From: Actinomadura formosensis NBRC 14204
Lineage (GTDB): Bacteria; Actinomycetota; Actinomycetes; Streptosporangiales; Streptosporangiaceae
DNA: 34,997 nucleotides
Assembly (NCBI RefSeq): GCF_001552155.1
Contig: NZ_BCQQ01000075.1
Coordinates: 1-34,997 of the forward strand
Direction: 5' to 3'
In this document: positions 1 to 6,097 of the stretch, in pieces
Layout: every line of letters starts with the position of its first letter
Position numbering within the stretch: the first letter of the stretch is position 1
The notes under the pieces: model-generated
Seen by the model: the letters and a program-made list of their open reading frames with translations, nothing else
Told to the model about the DNA's origin: nothing
Databases searched by the model: none
Translations under genes and position numbers: made by a program

Positions 1-467
1 TGCGGGAGCGGCGGGAGCTCGCCCGTGTGCTCGTACTCGCTGAGCATCCTGATCCGGCGGGTGTGCCGGGGCTCCTTGGAGTAGGGCGTCGTGATGAACA
101 GCTCCACGAACCGGGTCGCGGTGTCCAGGTCGTGCTGCCGCGCGCCCAGCGCCATGACGTTCGCGTCGTTGTGCTCGCGGGCGAGCGTGGCGGTGTCCTC
201 GCTCCACACCAGCGCGGCGCGGACGCCCCTGACCTTGTTGGCGGCGATCGCCTCGCCGTTGCCGGACCCGCCGATCACGATCCCCAGCGCCCCCGGCTCC
301 GCCACCGTCCGCTGCGCCGCCCGCAGGACGAACGGCGGGTAGTCGTCCACGGCGTCGTACTCGAACGCACCGCAGTCGACGGCCTCGTGCCCGTTCTCCT
401 TCAGCCAGGAGACCAGGTGCTCCTTCAGCTCGAAGCCGGCATGGTCGGATCCAAGAAACACGCGCAT
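1..467 (-). CDS. rpiB: Ribose-5-phosphate isomerase B (3' end cut by window edge)
   Basis: Interconverts ribose-5-phosphate and ribulose-5-phosphate in the cytosolic pentose phosphate pathway. The translation begins MRVFLGSDHAGFELKEHL and carries the RpiB/LacA landmarks: SDHAG near the N-terminus, a GGSGNGE phosphate/anion loop around residues 69-75, NKVRGVRAAL, and HNDANVMALG around residue 100. The start is ATG at 467; no strong Shine-Dalgarno is visible. About 155 codons are inside the window and the stop lies outside it; family members are about 150-160 residues, so only the last few residues should be missing. It is the last visible gene of the minus-strand block and lies 43 bp beyond the stop of the membrane-protein gene. 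Confidence 0.93.
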   Translation of the reverse strand, partial: MRVFLGSDHAGFELKEHLVSWLKENGHEAVDCGAFEYDAVDDYPPFVLRAAQRTVAEPGALGIVIGGSGNGEAIAANKVRGVRAALVWSEDTATLAREHNDANVMALGARQHDLDTATRFVELFITTPYSKEPRHTRRIRMLSEYEHTGELPPLP

Positions 468-510
468 GTGCCCGATTGTCGCAGGCCCGCGGACGGCGTG
501 TGCGCGCGGG

Positions 511-1476
511 TCAGCTCTCGCCGGCGTCCCGCTTGCGGTCGATGACCGTCCGGTCGGCGAGGTCGAGGTCATCGTCCGCCGAGTCCTGCGGTGAGTCCTG
601 CGGTGAGTCCTGCGGCGCGTCCTGGGCCGCGTCCTGCGGGGGCTCCTTGGGCTCGGCCTCCGGGGCCTCGTCCTTGTCCTCGGGAGCCGCCGGAGGCACC
701 TGCTCGGGCGGCGGCGCGGACGGCTGCGGCGGGATCGGCGGCGCGGGCTGCTGCGGCGGGTACGGGCCGGGCTGCTGCGGAACGGGCGGGCCGGCCCAGG
801 CGTGCTGCTGCGGCTGTCCCTGCGGCGAAACGTACGGCGGCTGCATCGGCATGCCCGGCTGCATGGGCTGCATCGGCTGCTGGGCCATCGGCTGTCCATA
901 GGGCGGCTGCATCGGCATGCCCGGCTGCTGCGGCGGATACGGGCCGGGCTGCCGGCCGGCCACGCCGCGCGTCCGGGTGATCAGATAGCCCAGCAGCATG
1001 CCGAGGCCGGCGAGCCAGCCGTACCCGAGGCCGAAGGACGCCCCGTGGGAGACCGCCTCGAAGACGTTGGGGCCGCCGTTGGGCAGGTCCAGCGCCCAGT
1101 TCAGCAGGGCGCCCTGGACGAGGCCGGCCACGCCGCCCGCGACGGTCGTGGCCCACCAGCCGGTCACCAGCGCGCCGAACCCGCCGCGGTTCGGCTCGAC
1201 GGCGCGGGCGCCCGCCGTCCCGAGCAGGATCAGCAGGACGAAGAACAGCACGGTGGTGAAGTCCAGCGCCACGGTGAACTTCCAGCCGACCGGCCCGCCG
1301 GTCAGCCGCCAGTGCGGGAACTGCAGCCACCACAGCGGCGGCGCGAGTCCCTCGTCATAGTGCAGCCCGGTGTCGTTGATCGCGTCGACGACCCATTGGT
1401 TGTCGAGGAGGAGCGAGAGAAGGGCGATGGGAAGCACCGCACCGCCCGCCATGACCAGCATCCGCCGCATCGTCAT
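511..1476 (-). CDS. Membrane protein with long Pro/Gln-rich repetitive cytoplasmic tail, unknown function
   Basis: 321 residues. The first half has four hydrophobic stretches: about residues 9-25, 68-90 (FTVALDFTTVLFFVLLILLG), 103-126 and 145-166. After RTRGVAGR at about 168-175 the protein becomes a low-complexity tail of repeated QPGPYPPQQPGMPMQPP-like units, then a charged stretch rich in E, D and K with a (Q-D-S-P)n repeat, ending DRKRDAGES. I do not recognise a catalytic domain. Similar architectures (short membrane domain plus P/Q-rich tail) are common in actinobacteria and are usually annotated as hypothetical. Start chosen at the first ATG (1476); a second in-frame ATG two codons later is equally possible because no clear ribosome binding site is seen. 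It lies 45 bp downstream of the P-loop ATPase and may be co-transcribed. Confidence 0.8.
   Translation of the reverse strand: MTMRRMLVMAGGAVLPIALLSLLLDNQWVVDAINDTGLHYDEGLAPPLWWLQFPHWRLTGGPVGWKFTVALDFTTVLFFVLLILLGTAGARAVEPNRGGFGALVTGWWATTVAGGVAGLVQGALLNWALDLPNGGPNVFEAVSHGASFGLGYGWLAGLGMLLGYLITRTRGVAGRQPGPYPPQQPGMPMQPPYGQPMAQQPMQPMQPGMPMQPPYVSPQGQPQQHAWAGPPVPQQPGPYPPQQPAPPIPPQPSAPPPEQVPPAAPEDKDEAPEAEPKEPPQDAAQDAPQDSPQDSPQDSADDDLDLADRTVIDRKRDAGES
581..616 (-). repeat. 12-bp tandem repeat, three copies, inside membrane-protein gene
   Basis: On the plus strand GAGTCCTGCGGT occurs at 581-592 and 593-604, and a one-base variant at 605-616. In the gene's frame it encodes the repeated Q-D-S-P motif. 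Further upstream in the gene a 27-bp direct repeat (836-862 and 902-928) encodes the QPGMPMQPP units. Both look like slippage-type expansions of the disordered tail. Confidence 0.85.
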
Positions 1477-1521
1477 GGCGGGCAGAGTAGTGCCGATCGT
1501 TGTCCGCCGGTAGGGGCCGGA

Positions 1522-2481
1522 CTACCCGGCGTAGGCGCCCGCCATGGCGGGCGGGAAGCGGAAGTCCGGATCGACCTGGGCTTCCAGGTCCTCCCCCGCC
1601 GCGCGGCTCGCCCAGCTGCGCGCGTTCTTGACGTGGAATTCAACGGCCTGCCGCTGGAACCCGTCCCAGTCCTTGACGCGTCCGTCGACCTCGGCGCGCA
1701 TGCGGTCGAGGGCGGCGACGTTGCCGTCCTCCAGTTCGATGCCGTGCCGCCCCTGCTCCAGCGCCCGGACGGCGGCGGACTGGCCGAGCCACGTCAGCAG
1801 GTCGTCACCGACGTGCTCGCGCAGGTAGGCGACGTCCTCCTCGCTCTGGACCTTGTTGCCGACGACGCGGATGGCGACCTCGTAGTCGCGGGCGTACTCG
1901 GTGTACTGCCGGTAGACGCCGACGCCCTTGCGGGTGGGTTCGGCGACCAGGAACATCAGGTCGAACCGCGTGAACAGCCCGGAGGCGAAGGTGTCCGCCC
2001 CCGCCGTCATGTCGACGACGACGTACTCCCCCGGACCGTCCACAAGGTGGTTGAGGTAGAGCTCCACCGCGCCGGTCTTGGAGTGGTAGCAGGCCACGCC
2101 GAGGTCGTCGTCGTTGAACGGACCGGTGGCGAGCAGCGTGACGCCGTCCACCTCCTGCCCGGCCTCGTGGAACGGGTCGTCGCCGCGGAACCGCAGCAGC
2201 CGCGACCCGCGTCCCGGCGGGGTCGTCTTCACCATCGCGGACGCGGACGAGATGCGCGGATTGTCGCCGCGCAGGTACTCCTTGATCTCGGGGAGCCGGC
2301 CGCCCAGCGCGGGGATCTCGGCGGCGCGGGCCTCGTCCAGACCGAGGGCCACACCGAGGTGCTGGTTGATGTCGGCGTCGATGGCCACCACCGGCAGTCC
2401 GCGCCCGGCCAGGTGCCGGACGAACAGCGACGACAGGGTGGTCTTGCCGCTGCCGCCCTTGCCGACGAACGCAACCTTCAC
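1522..2481 (-). CDS. MinD/ArsA/CooC-like P-loop ATPase, substrate unknown
   Basis: 319 residues from GTG at 2481. A deviant Walker A, KGGSGKTT, sits at residues 8-15, followed by VVAIDADINQHLG (31-43) and a VVVDMTAGAD segment in the Walker B/switch position, then FLVAEPTRKGVGVYRQY. This is the SIMIBI/MinD fold, closest in pattern to CooC-type nickel-insertion ATPases. The CXC metal-binding motif of CooC is absent (only one Cys, in GVACYHSK), so a CODH role is not supported. The GTG is chosen because GAGG lies 6 nt upstream and the protein then starts right at the P-loop beta strand; an ATG at 2559 would add 26 residues of poor character. It sits 116 bp after cbiO with its own Zur-like dyad upstream, so it may be a separate transcription unit. 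Confidence 0.82.
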   Translation of the reverse strand: MKVAFVGKGGSGKTTLSSLFVRHLAGRGLPVVAIDADINQHLGVALGLDEARAAEIPALGGRLPEIKEYLRGDNPRISSASAMVKTTPPGRGSRLLRFRGDDPFHEAGQEVDGVTLLATGPFNDDDLGVACYHSKTGAVELYLNHLVDGPGEYVVVDMTAGADTFASGLFTRFDLMFLVAEPTRKGVGVYRQYTEYARDYEVAIRVVGNKVQSEEDVAYLREHVGDDLLTWLGQSAAVRALEQGRHGIELEDGNVAALDRMRAEVDGRVKDWDGFQRQAVEFHVKNARSWASRAAGEDLEAQVDPDFRFPPAMAGAYAG

Positions 2482-2500
2482 GAATGCCTCATTTCGGATA

Positions 2501-2515
2501 TGAAAACCGTTACCA
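2501..2515 (-). promoter_or_regulatory. Candidate Zur box (zinc regulator operator)
   Basis: Minus-strand reading TGGTAACGGTTTTCA, a 7-1-7 imperfect dyad (halves TGGTAAC and TGAAAAC, 5 of 7 positions symmetric). It resembles the actinobacterial Zur consensus built on TGAAAAT-N-ATTTTCA. It ends 20 nt before the GTG start of the ATPase, where a bound repressor would block transcription. This is motif resemblance only. Confidence 0.45.
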
Positions 2516-2597
2516 GTGTCGGGACATCCGAGTCTGGCGAAGGGTGGCCGGCGAGGCAAGCGGAATGGCCGAACAGCCCGTGGATCAGGGCCGTGGA

Positions 2598-3353
2598 TCA
2601 GGGGCGGGCTGCGGCGGCCGGGTCGAAGCCGAACGGCAGTTCAAGGCGGTGGGCCGCCAGCAGGTCGGCGTCCATGAGCAGGTCCCGGGTGGGACGGTCC
2701 GCCGTGATCACGCCGCCGGACAGGATCACCGAGCGCGGGCACAGCTCCGCCGCGTACGGGAGGTCGTGCGTGACCATCAGGACCGTCACGTCCAGGCTCA
2801 GCAGGATCTCGGCCAGCTCACGGCGGCTCGCCGGGTCCAGGTTGGAGGACGGCTCGTCCAGCACGAGGATCTCCGGCTCCATCGCCAGGACGGTGGCGAC
2901 GGCGACACGGCGGCGCTGCCCGAAGCTGAGGTGCTGCGGCGGGCGGCCCGCGACATGCGCCATGCCGACCCGCTCCAGGGCGTCCATGACGCGGCGGTCC
3001 AGTTCGGCGCCGCGCAGCCCGAGGTTGGCGGGCCCGAACGCGACGTCCTCGCGGACGGTCGGCATGAACAGCTGGTCGTCGGGGTCCTGAAAGACGATGC
3101 CGACACGGCGGCGGATCTCGCGCAGCGCCTTCTTGTCCTTCGGGTCGACCGCCAGGCCGCCGACCCTGACCTCGCCCAGGCCGCCGTGCAGGATGCCGTT
3201 CAGGTGCAGGACGAGCGTGGTCTTCCCGGCGCCGTTCGGCCCGAGCAACGCGACACGCTCACCGCGCTCGATCGTCAGGTCAACGCCGAAGAGGGCCTGT
3301 GTGCCGTCCGGATAGCCATACGCGAGGCCCTCCACCTCTAGCGACGGGCTCAT
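2598..3353 (-). CDS. cbiO: ECF metal transporter ATPase subunit (CbiO/NikO)
   Basis: 251 residues; energises uptake of Co2+ or Ni2+ with the CbiMNQ membrane components. It has Walker A GPNGAGKT at 38-45, Q-loop VFQDPDDQLF, a signature motif LSFGQ where most ABC ATPases have LSGGQ, Walker B VLVLDEPSSNLDP and switch His in MVTHDLP. The C-terminal LPFGFDPAAAARP is short. Start ATG at 3353 overlaps the cbiQ stop by 4 bp (ATGA), showing translational coupling. An in-frame reading continues far upstream but is only the antisense-like shadow of cbiQ. The gene could equally be called nikO because the upstream Nur-like box suggests nickel. Confidence 0.93.
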   Translation of the reverse strand: MSPSLEVEGLAYGYPDGTQALFGVDLTIERGERVALLGPNGAGKTTLVLHLNGILHGGLGEVRVGGLAVDPKDKKALREIRRRVGIVFQDPDDQLFMPTVREDVAFGPANLGLRGAELDRRVMDALERVGMAHVAGRPPQHLSFGQRRRVAVATVLAMEPEILVLDEPSSNLDPASRRELAEILLSLDVTVLMVTHDLPYAAELCPRSVILSGGVITADRPTRDLLMDADLLAAHRLELPFGFDPAAAARP

Positions 3354-4114
3354 GGGGACATCCAGGCAGCCAACGCGACCAGGGCGGCGGCCAAGGGCAG
3401 CACGGCGGCGAGCGTCCACTGCATGGCCGTCGCGCCGACGTCGTACAGGACGGGCATGCGGCCGTCGTAGCCGCGGCTCACCATGGCCAGGTGGACGCGT
3501 TCGCCGCGCTCGTACGAGCGCAGGAAGAGCGCGCCGACCGACTTGGCGAGCACGCCCGTCGCGCGGATGTCGCGTGCCTCGAAACCACGGGACGCGCGCG
3601 CCACCTTCATCCGGCCCAGTTCCGCCGTGACGACGTCGCCGTACCGGAGCATGAACGTGGCGATCTGGGTGATGAGCGACGGCATCCGCAGCCGCTCGAT
3701 GCCGAGCAGCAGCAGCCGGGGCTCGGTGGTCGCGGCCAGCAGGATCGAGGCGACCACGCCGAGGGTCCCCTTGGCGAGGATGTTCCAGGCGCCCCACAGC
3801 CCGCTCTCGCTCAGCCGCAGCCCCAGCACGGTGATCTTCTCGCCCTCCGCGACGAACGGCATGAGGAAGGCGAACGCGACGAACGGCACCTCGATGACGA
3901 TCCGCCGCGCGACCGTCCGGAACGGCACCCGCGCGGCCACCGTGACGGCCGCGAGCAGCAGCGCGTACACGCCGAACGCCCAGATCCGCTCGCGCGGCGT
4001 GGCGACGACCAGCAGCACGAACGCCAGGACGGCGACGAGCTTGCACTGCGGCGGCAGCCGGTGCACCGGTGACGCGCCCGGCAGGTAGAGCCGGTGCGCG
4101 TGCCCCGCGCCCAT
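3350..4114 (-). CDS. cbiQ: ECF metal transporter transmembrane coupling (T) component (CbiQ/NikQ)
   Basis: 254 residues, the T-component that couples CbiO ATP hydrolysis to the CbiM substrate-binding unit. Several hydrophobic segments lie at about 25-60, 70-95, 107-130 and 233-252. The conserved cytoplasmic coupling motifs are present: ARASRGF at about 178-184 and the second RGYDGRMP at about 219-226, both matching the family's A-R-G pattern. The start ATG at 4114 shares one base with the cbiN stop (TGATG), and the stop overlaps cbiO by 4 bp, so the three genes must be one operon. Confidence 0.93.
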   Translation of the reverse strand: MGAGHAHRLYLPGASPVHRLPPQCKLVAVLAFVLLVVATPRERIWAFGVYALLLAAVTVAARVPFRTVARRIVIEVPFVAFAFLMPFVAEGEKITVLGLRLSESGLWGAWNILAKGTLGVVASILLAATTEPRLLLLGIERLRMPSLITQIATFMLRYGDVVTAELGRMKVARASRGFEARDIRATGVLAKSVGALFLRSYERGERVHLAMVSRGYDGRMPVLYDVGATAMQWTLAAVLPLAAALVALAAWMSP

Positions 4115-4467
4115 CAGCCCTTCCGCGCCGGCTCGGACGGCGCCCGCTCGTCCCGCCCGGCGGCCTGCTCCGGCTCGGTGCCGCGCCGCCGGACGCCCCA
4201 GAACAGCCCGCCGCCGACGAGCAGGACGGCGCCCACGCCGATCACCCCGGACAGCCCGCCGGACAGCCGCGCGTTGCCGACGCCCTTGACCCCGTAGTCA
4301 CCCAGCGGGGAGTCCTTGAGCGAGTGGTCCTTCTCCTTTGCGCTGATGCCCTTGTCGGCGGCGATCTTCTCCAGCCCGTCGGGGTGGCTGGACGCGTAGT
4401 AGCTGACGACCCCGGCGAGGACGAGCGACACGAGCAAGAACCCGGCGAGGAAGCGCTTGGTGGTCAT
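4114..4467 (-). CDS. cbiN: PDGLE-domain auxiliary component of ECF Co/Ni transporter (CbiN/NikN-like)
   Basis: 117 residues with an N-terminal membrane segment (about 5-23), the diagnostic SHPDGLEKIAADKG motif at about 27-40, an extracytoplasmic loop containing SPLGDYGVKG, a second membrane segment (about 70-90) and a charged cytoplasmic tail. PDGLE proteins are small auxiliary parts that associate with the CbiM/NikM substrate-binding unit and are often found in nickel rather than cobalt systems. The start ATG at 4467 has GAGGGG about 7 nt upstream and lies 13 nt after the cbiM stop. Its sequence is unlike classical enterobacterial CbiN, so a NikN label is also reasonable. Confidence 0.85.
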   Translation of the reverse strand: MTTKRFLAGFLLVSLVLAGVVSYYASSHPDGLEKIAADKGISAKEKDHSLKDSPLGDYGVKGVGNARLSGGLSGVIGVGAVLLVGGGLFWGVRRRGTEPEQAAGRDERAPSEPARKG

Positions 4468-4480
4468 GTGAGTTCCCCTC

Positions 4481-5194
4481 TCACGCGCGGGACGGCTCGG
4501 CGGGGCCGTCCGCCTTCCGCGCGGCGACGCGCAGCTCCAGCGGCTTCATCAGCCCGCGCGCCCCGTACACGAGGTCGGGACGGACGGCGAGCACACTGGA
4601 CACGGTCGCGGCGGTGATCAGCGCCTCGCCGATGCCGATCAGCACGTGGACGCCGATCATCGCGGTGGCGACCTTGCCGATCGAGACGTCCGCCGTCCCG
4701 CCGGCCGCGTAGATGACCGTGAACGCGGCGGCCGCCGCGGGCACCGACACGAGGGCGGCCACGAACGACGCCGCCGCCACCGACGCCCGCGTCTTGGGCA
4801 GCATCCGCAGCAGGAGCCGGAACAACCCGTAACCGGCGAGCACCGTGACGAGCGCCATCGTGGTGATGTTGACGCCCAGCGCGGTCAGGCCGCCGTCCGC
4901 GAACAGGAGCGCCTGCATGAGCAGGACGACCGAGACGCACAGGACGCCCGTGTAGGGCCCGACGAGGATCGCCGCGAGCGTCCCGCCGAGCAGATGCCCG
5001 CTCGTCCCGGCCGCGACCGGGAAGTTGAGCATCTGCGCGGCGAACACGAACGCGGCCGTCAGCCCGGCGAGCGGCGCGGTCCGGTCGTCCAGCTCCCGCC
5101 TCGCCCCGCGCAGGGCGATCCCGATCCCGGCCACCGCGACCGCACCGGCCGCGATGGACACCGGGGCATCGATGAATCCGTCCGGTACGTGCAC
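4481..5194 (-). CDS. cbiM: ECF cobalt/nickel substrate-binding membrane component (CbiM/NikM)
   Basis: 237 residues. The N-terminus is MHVPDGF; in CbiM/NikM the metal is bound by the N-terminal amino group and His2, so the position of the start codon matters and GTG at 5194 places His at residue 2. The second family motif, SGHLLGG, supplies further histidine ligation. Six or so hydrophobic segments cover the rest. The start is GTG with GGTGAG a few bases upstream. This is the first gene of the cbiMNQO operon; only 108 bp separate it from the next gene's stop, and that gap contains a Nur-box match. There is no room for a cobalamin riboswitch, which fits nickel better than cobalt. Substrate remains an inference. 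Confidence 0.92.
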   Translation of the reverse strand: MHVPDGFIDAPVSIAAGAVAVAGIGIALRGARRELDDRTAPLAGLTAAFVFAAQMLNFPVAAGTSGHLLGGTLAAILVGPYTGVLCVSVVLLMQALLFADGGLTALGVNITTMALVTVLAGYGLFRLLLRMLPKTRASVAAASFVAALVSVPAAAAAFTVIYAAGGTADVSIGKVATAMIGVHVLIGIGEALITAATVSSVLAVRPDLVYGARGLMKPLELRVAARKADGPAEPSRA

Positions 5195-5255
5195 GCCCCA
5201 CTCACCGTCCTACCTGGATGTATCGGCAGAACCAGTGTGATGCCATATCCTCGTA

Positions 5256-5274
5256 GTTGCAAGATATTCGCAAC
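5256..5274 (-). promoter_or_regulatory. Candidate Nur box (nickel-responsive Fur-family operator) upstream of cbiM
   Basis: Plus strand TTGCAA-GATAT-TCGCAA at 5257-5273, flanked by a symmetric G and C. The published S. coelicolor Nur box is tTGCaa-N5-ttGCAA, so 11 of the 12 specified positions match with exact N5 spacing. It lies about 62 bp upstream of the cbiM start. On the minus strand TTGCGA, 17 bp, GGATAT could be the -35/-10, placing the -35 inside the box, consistent with repression. Confidence 0.7.
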
Positions 5275-5302
5275 AGACGAATGTCACGGAGGGTGAGCAG
5301 GC

Positions 5303-5920
5303 TCAGTCGAAGACCGGGTCGCGGTCGCGAGTGCGCTTCAGCTCGAAGAAGCCGTCCGTCGAGGCCACGGCGACGACGCCGTCCCACAGCTTCGCGGCGG
5401 CGTCGCCGCGCGGGATCGGGGACACGACGGGGCCGAAGAACGCGCTGCCCTCGACCTCGATGACGGGGGTGCCGACCTCCTGCCCGACGCGGTCGATGCC
5501 GTCCTTGTGGGACGCGCGCACGGCCTCGTCGTAGTCGGTGGAGTCGGCGGCGTCCGCAAGCATCGGGTCCAGGCCGGCCGCGGTCAGCGCCGCCTCGAAG
5601 TAGGCCCGGTCGAACTTCTGCCCCTCGTGGTGGCGCCGCGTGCCGAGCTCGGTGTAGAGACGTCCGAGTACCTCGGGGCCGTACTTCTGCTCCGCGGCGA
5701 TGCACACGCGCACCGGCCCCCAGGACCCCTCAAGGCCACGCCGGTACTCCTCCGGGACGTCCTTGTCCTCGTTGAGAACGGCCAGGCTCATCACGTGCCA
5801 GCGCACCCGGATGGGGCGCAGCTTCTCCACTTCCAGGATCCAGCGGGACGTTATCCACGCCCAGGGGCACAGGGGGTCGAACCAAAAGTCCACCGGGGTC
5901 GGGGCGTTCTCAGCCAACAT
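5303..5920 (-). CDS. DsbA-fold mycothiol-dependent reductase (Rv2466c family), CPWA active site
   Basis: 205 residues. The N-terminus VDFWFDPLCPWAWITSRWIL and blocks MSLAVLNED, WGPVRVCIAAEQ, VGTPVIEVEG, FFGPVVSPIPRG and FFELKRTRDRDP match mycobacterial Rv2466c, a mycothiol-dependent nitroreductase with a thioredoxin fold. Cys18 is the expected nucleophile, but the resolving Cys of the CPWC motif is Ala21 here, making it a monothiol (CxxA) enzyme. It should act in the cytosol with mycothiol. The start is placed at ATG 5920; GGAGG lies only 2 nt upstream, so the next codon TTG (5917), with 5-nt spacing, could be the real start. Upstream in-frame codons to 6016 read as non-coding. Divergent from pepN. 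Confidence 0.88.
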   Translation of the reverse strand: MLAENAPTPVDFWFDPLCPWAWITSRWILEVEKLRPIRVRWHVMSLAVLNEDKDVPEEYRRGLEGSWGPVRVCIAAEQKYGPEVLGRLYTELGTRRHHEGQKFDRAYFEAALTAAGLDPMLADAADSTDYDEAVRASHKDGIDRVGQEVGTPVIEVEGSAFFGPVVSPIPRGDAAAKLWDGVVAVASTDGFFELKRTRDRDPVFD

Positions 5921-6097
5921 CGCCTCCAAGAGCGTGAAACGGGATGCCTGAAGGCGACAACCGGCATGTACCCGCCCCGATTCCCCATGCCGGAAGATGA
6001 TCGAAGCCGGTGTCAAAGCCCGTGGCGGGCGGACCGGGACGGCGTCCGGTTGGTAGACATGACTTCACCAAGCGAATAAGCCGACCAAGGAGTACAT

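Noticed and set aside
5195..5302. Cobalamin (B12) riboswitch upstream of cbiM
   Set aside because: The gap is only 108 bp, too short for the roughly 200-nt B12 element, and shows none of its conserved boxes; a Nur-type dyad is there instead.
5849..5857. TTATCCACG as a second DnaA box
   Set aside because: One mismatch and inside the coding sequence of the reductase gene; no cluster.
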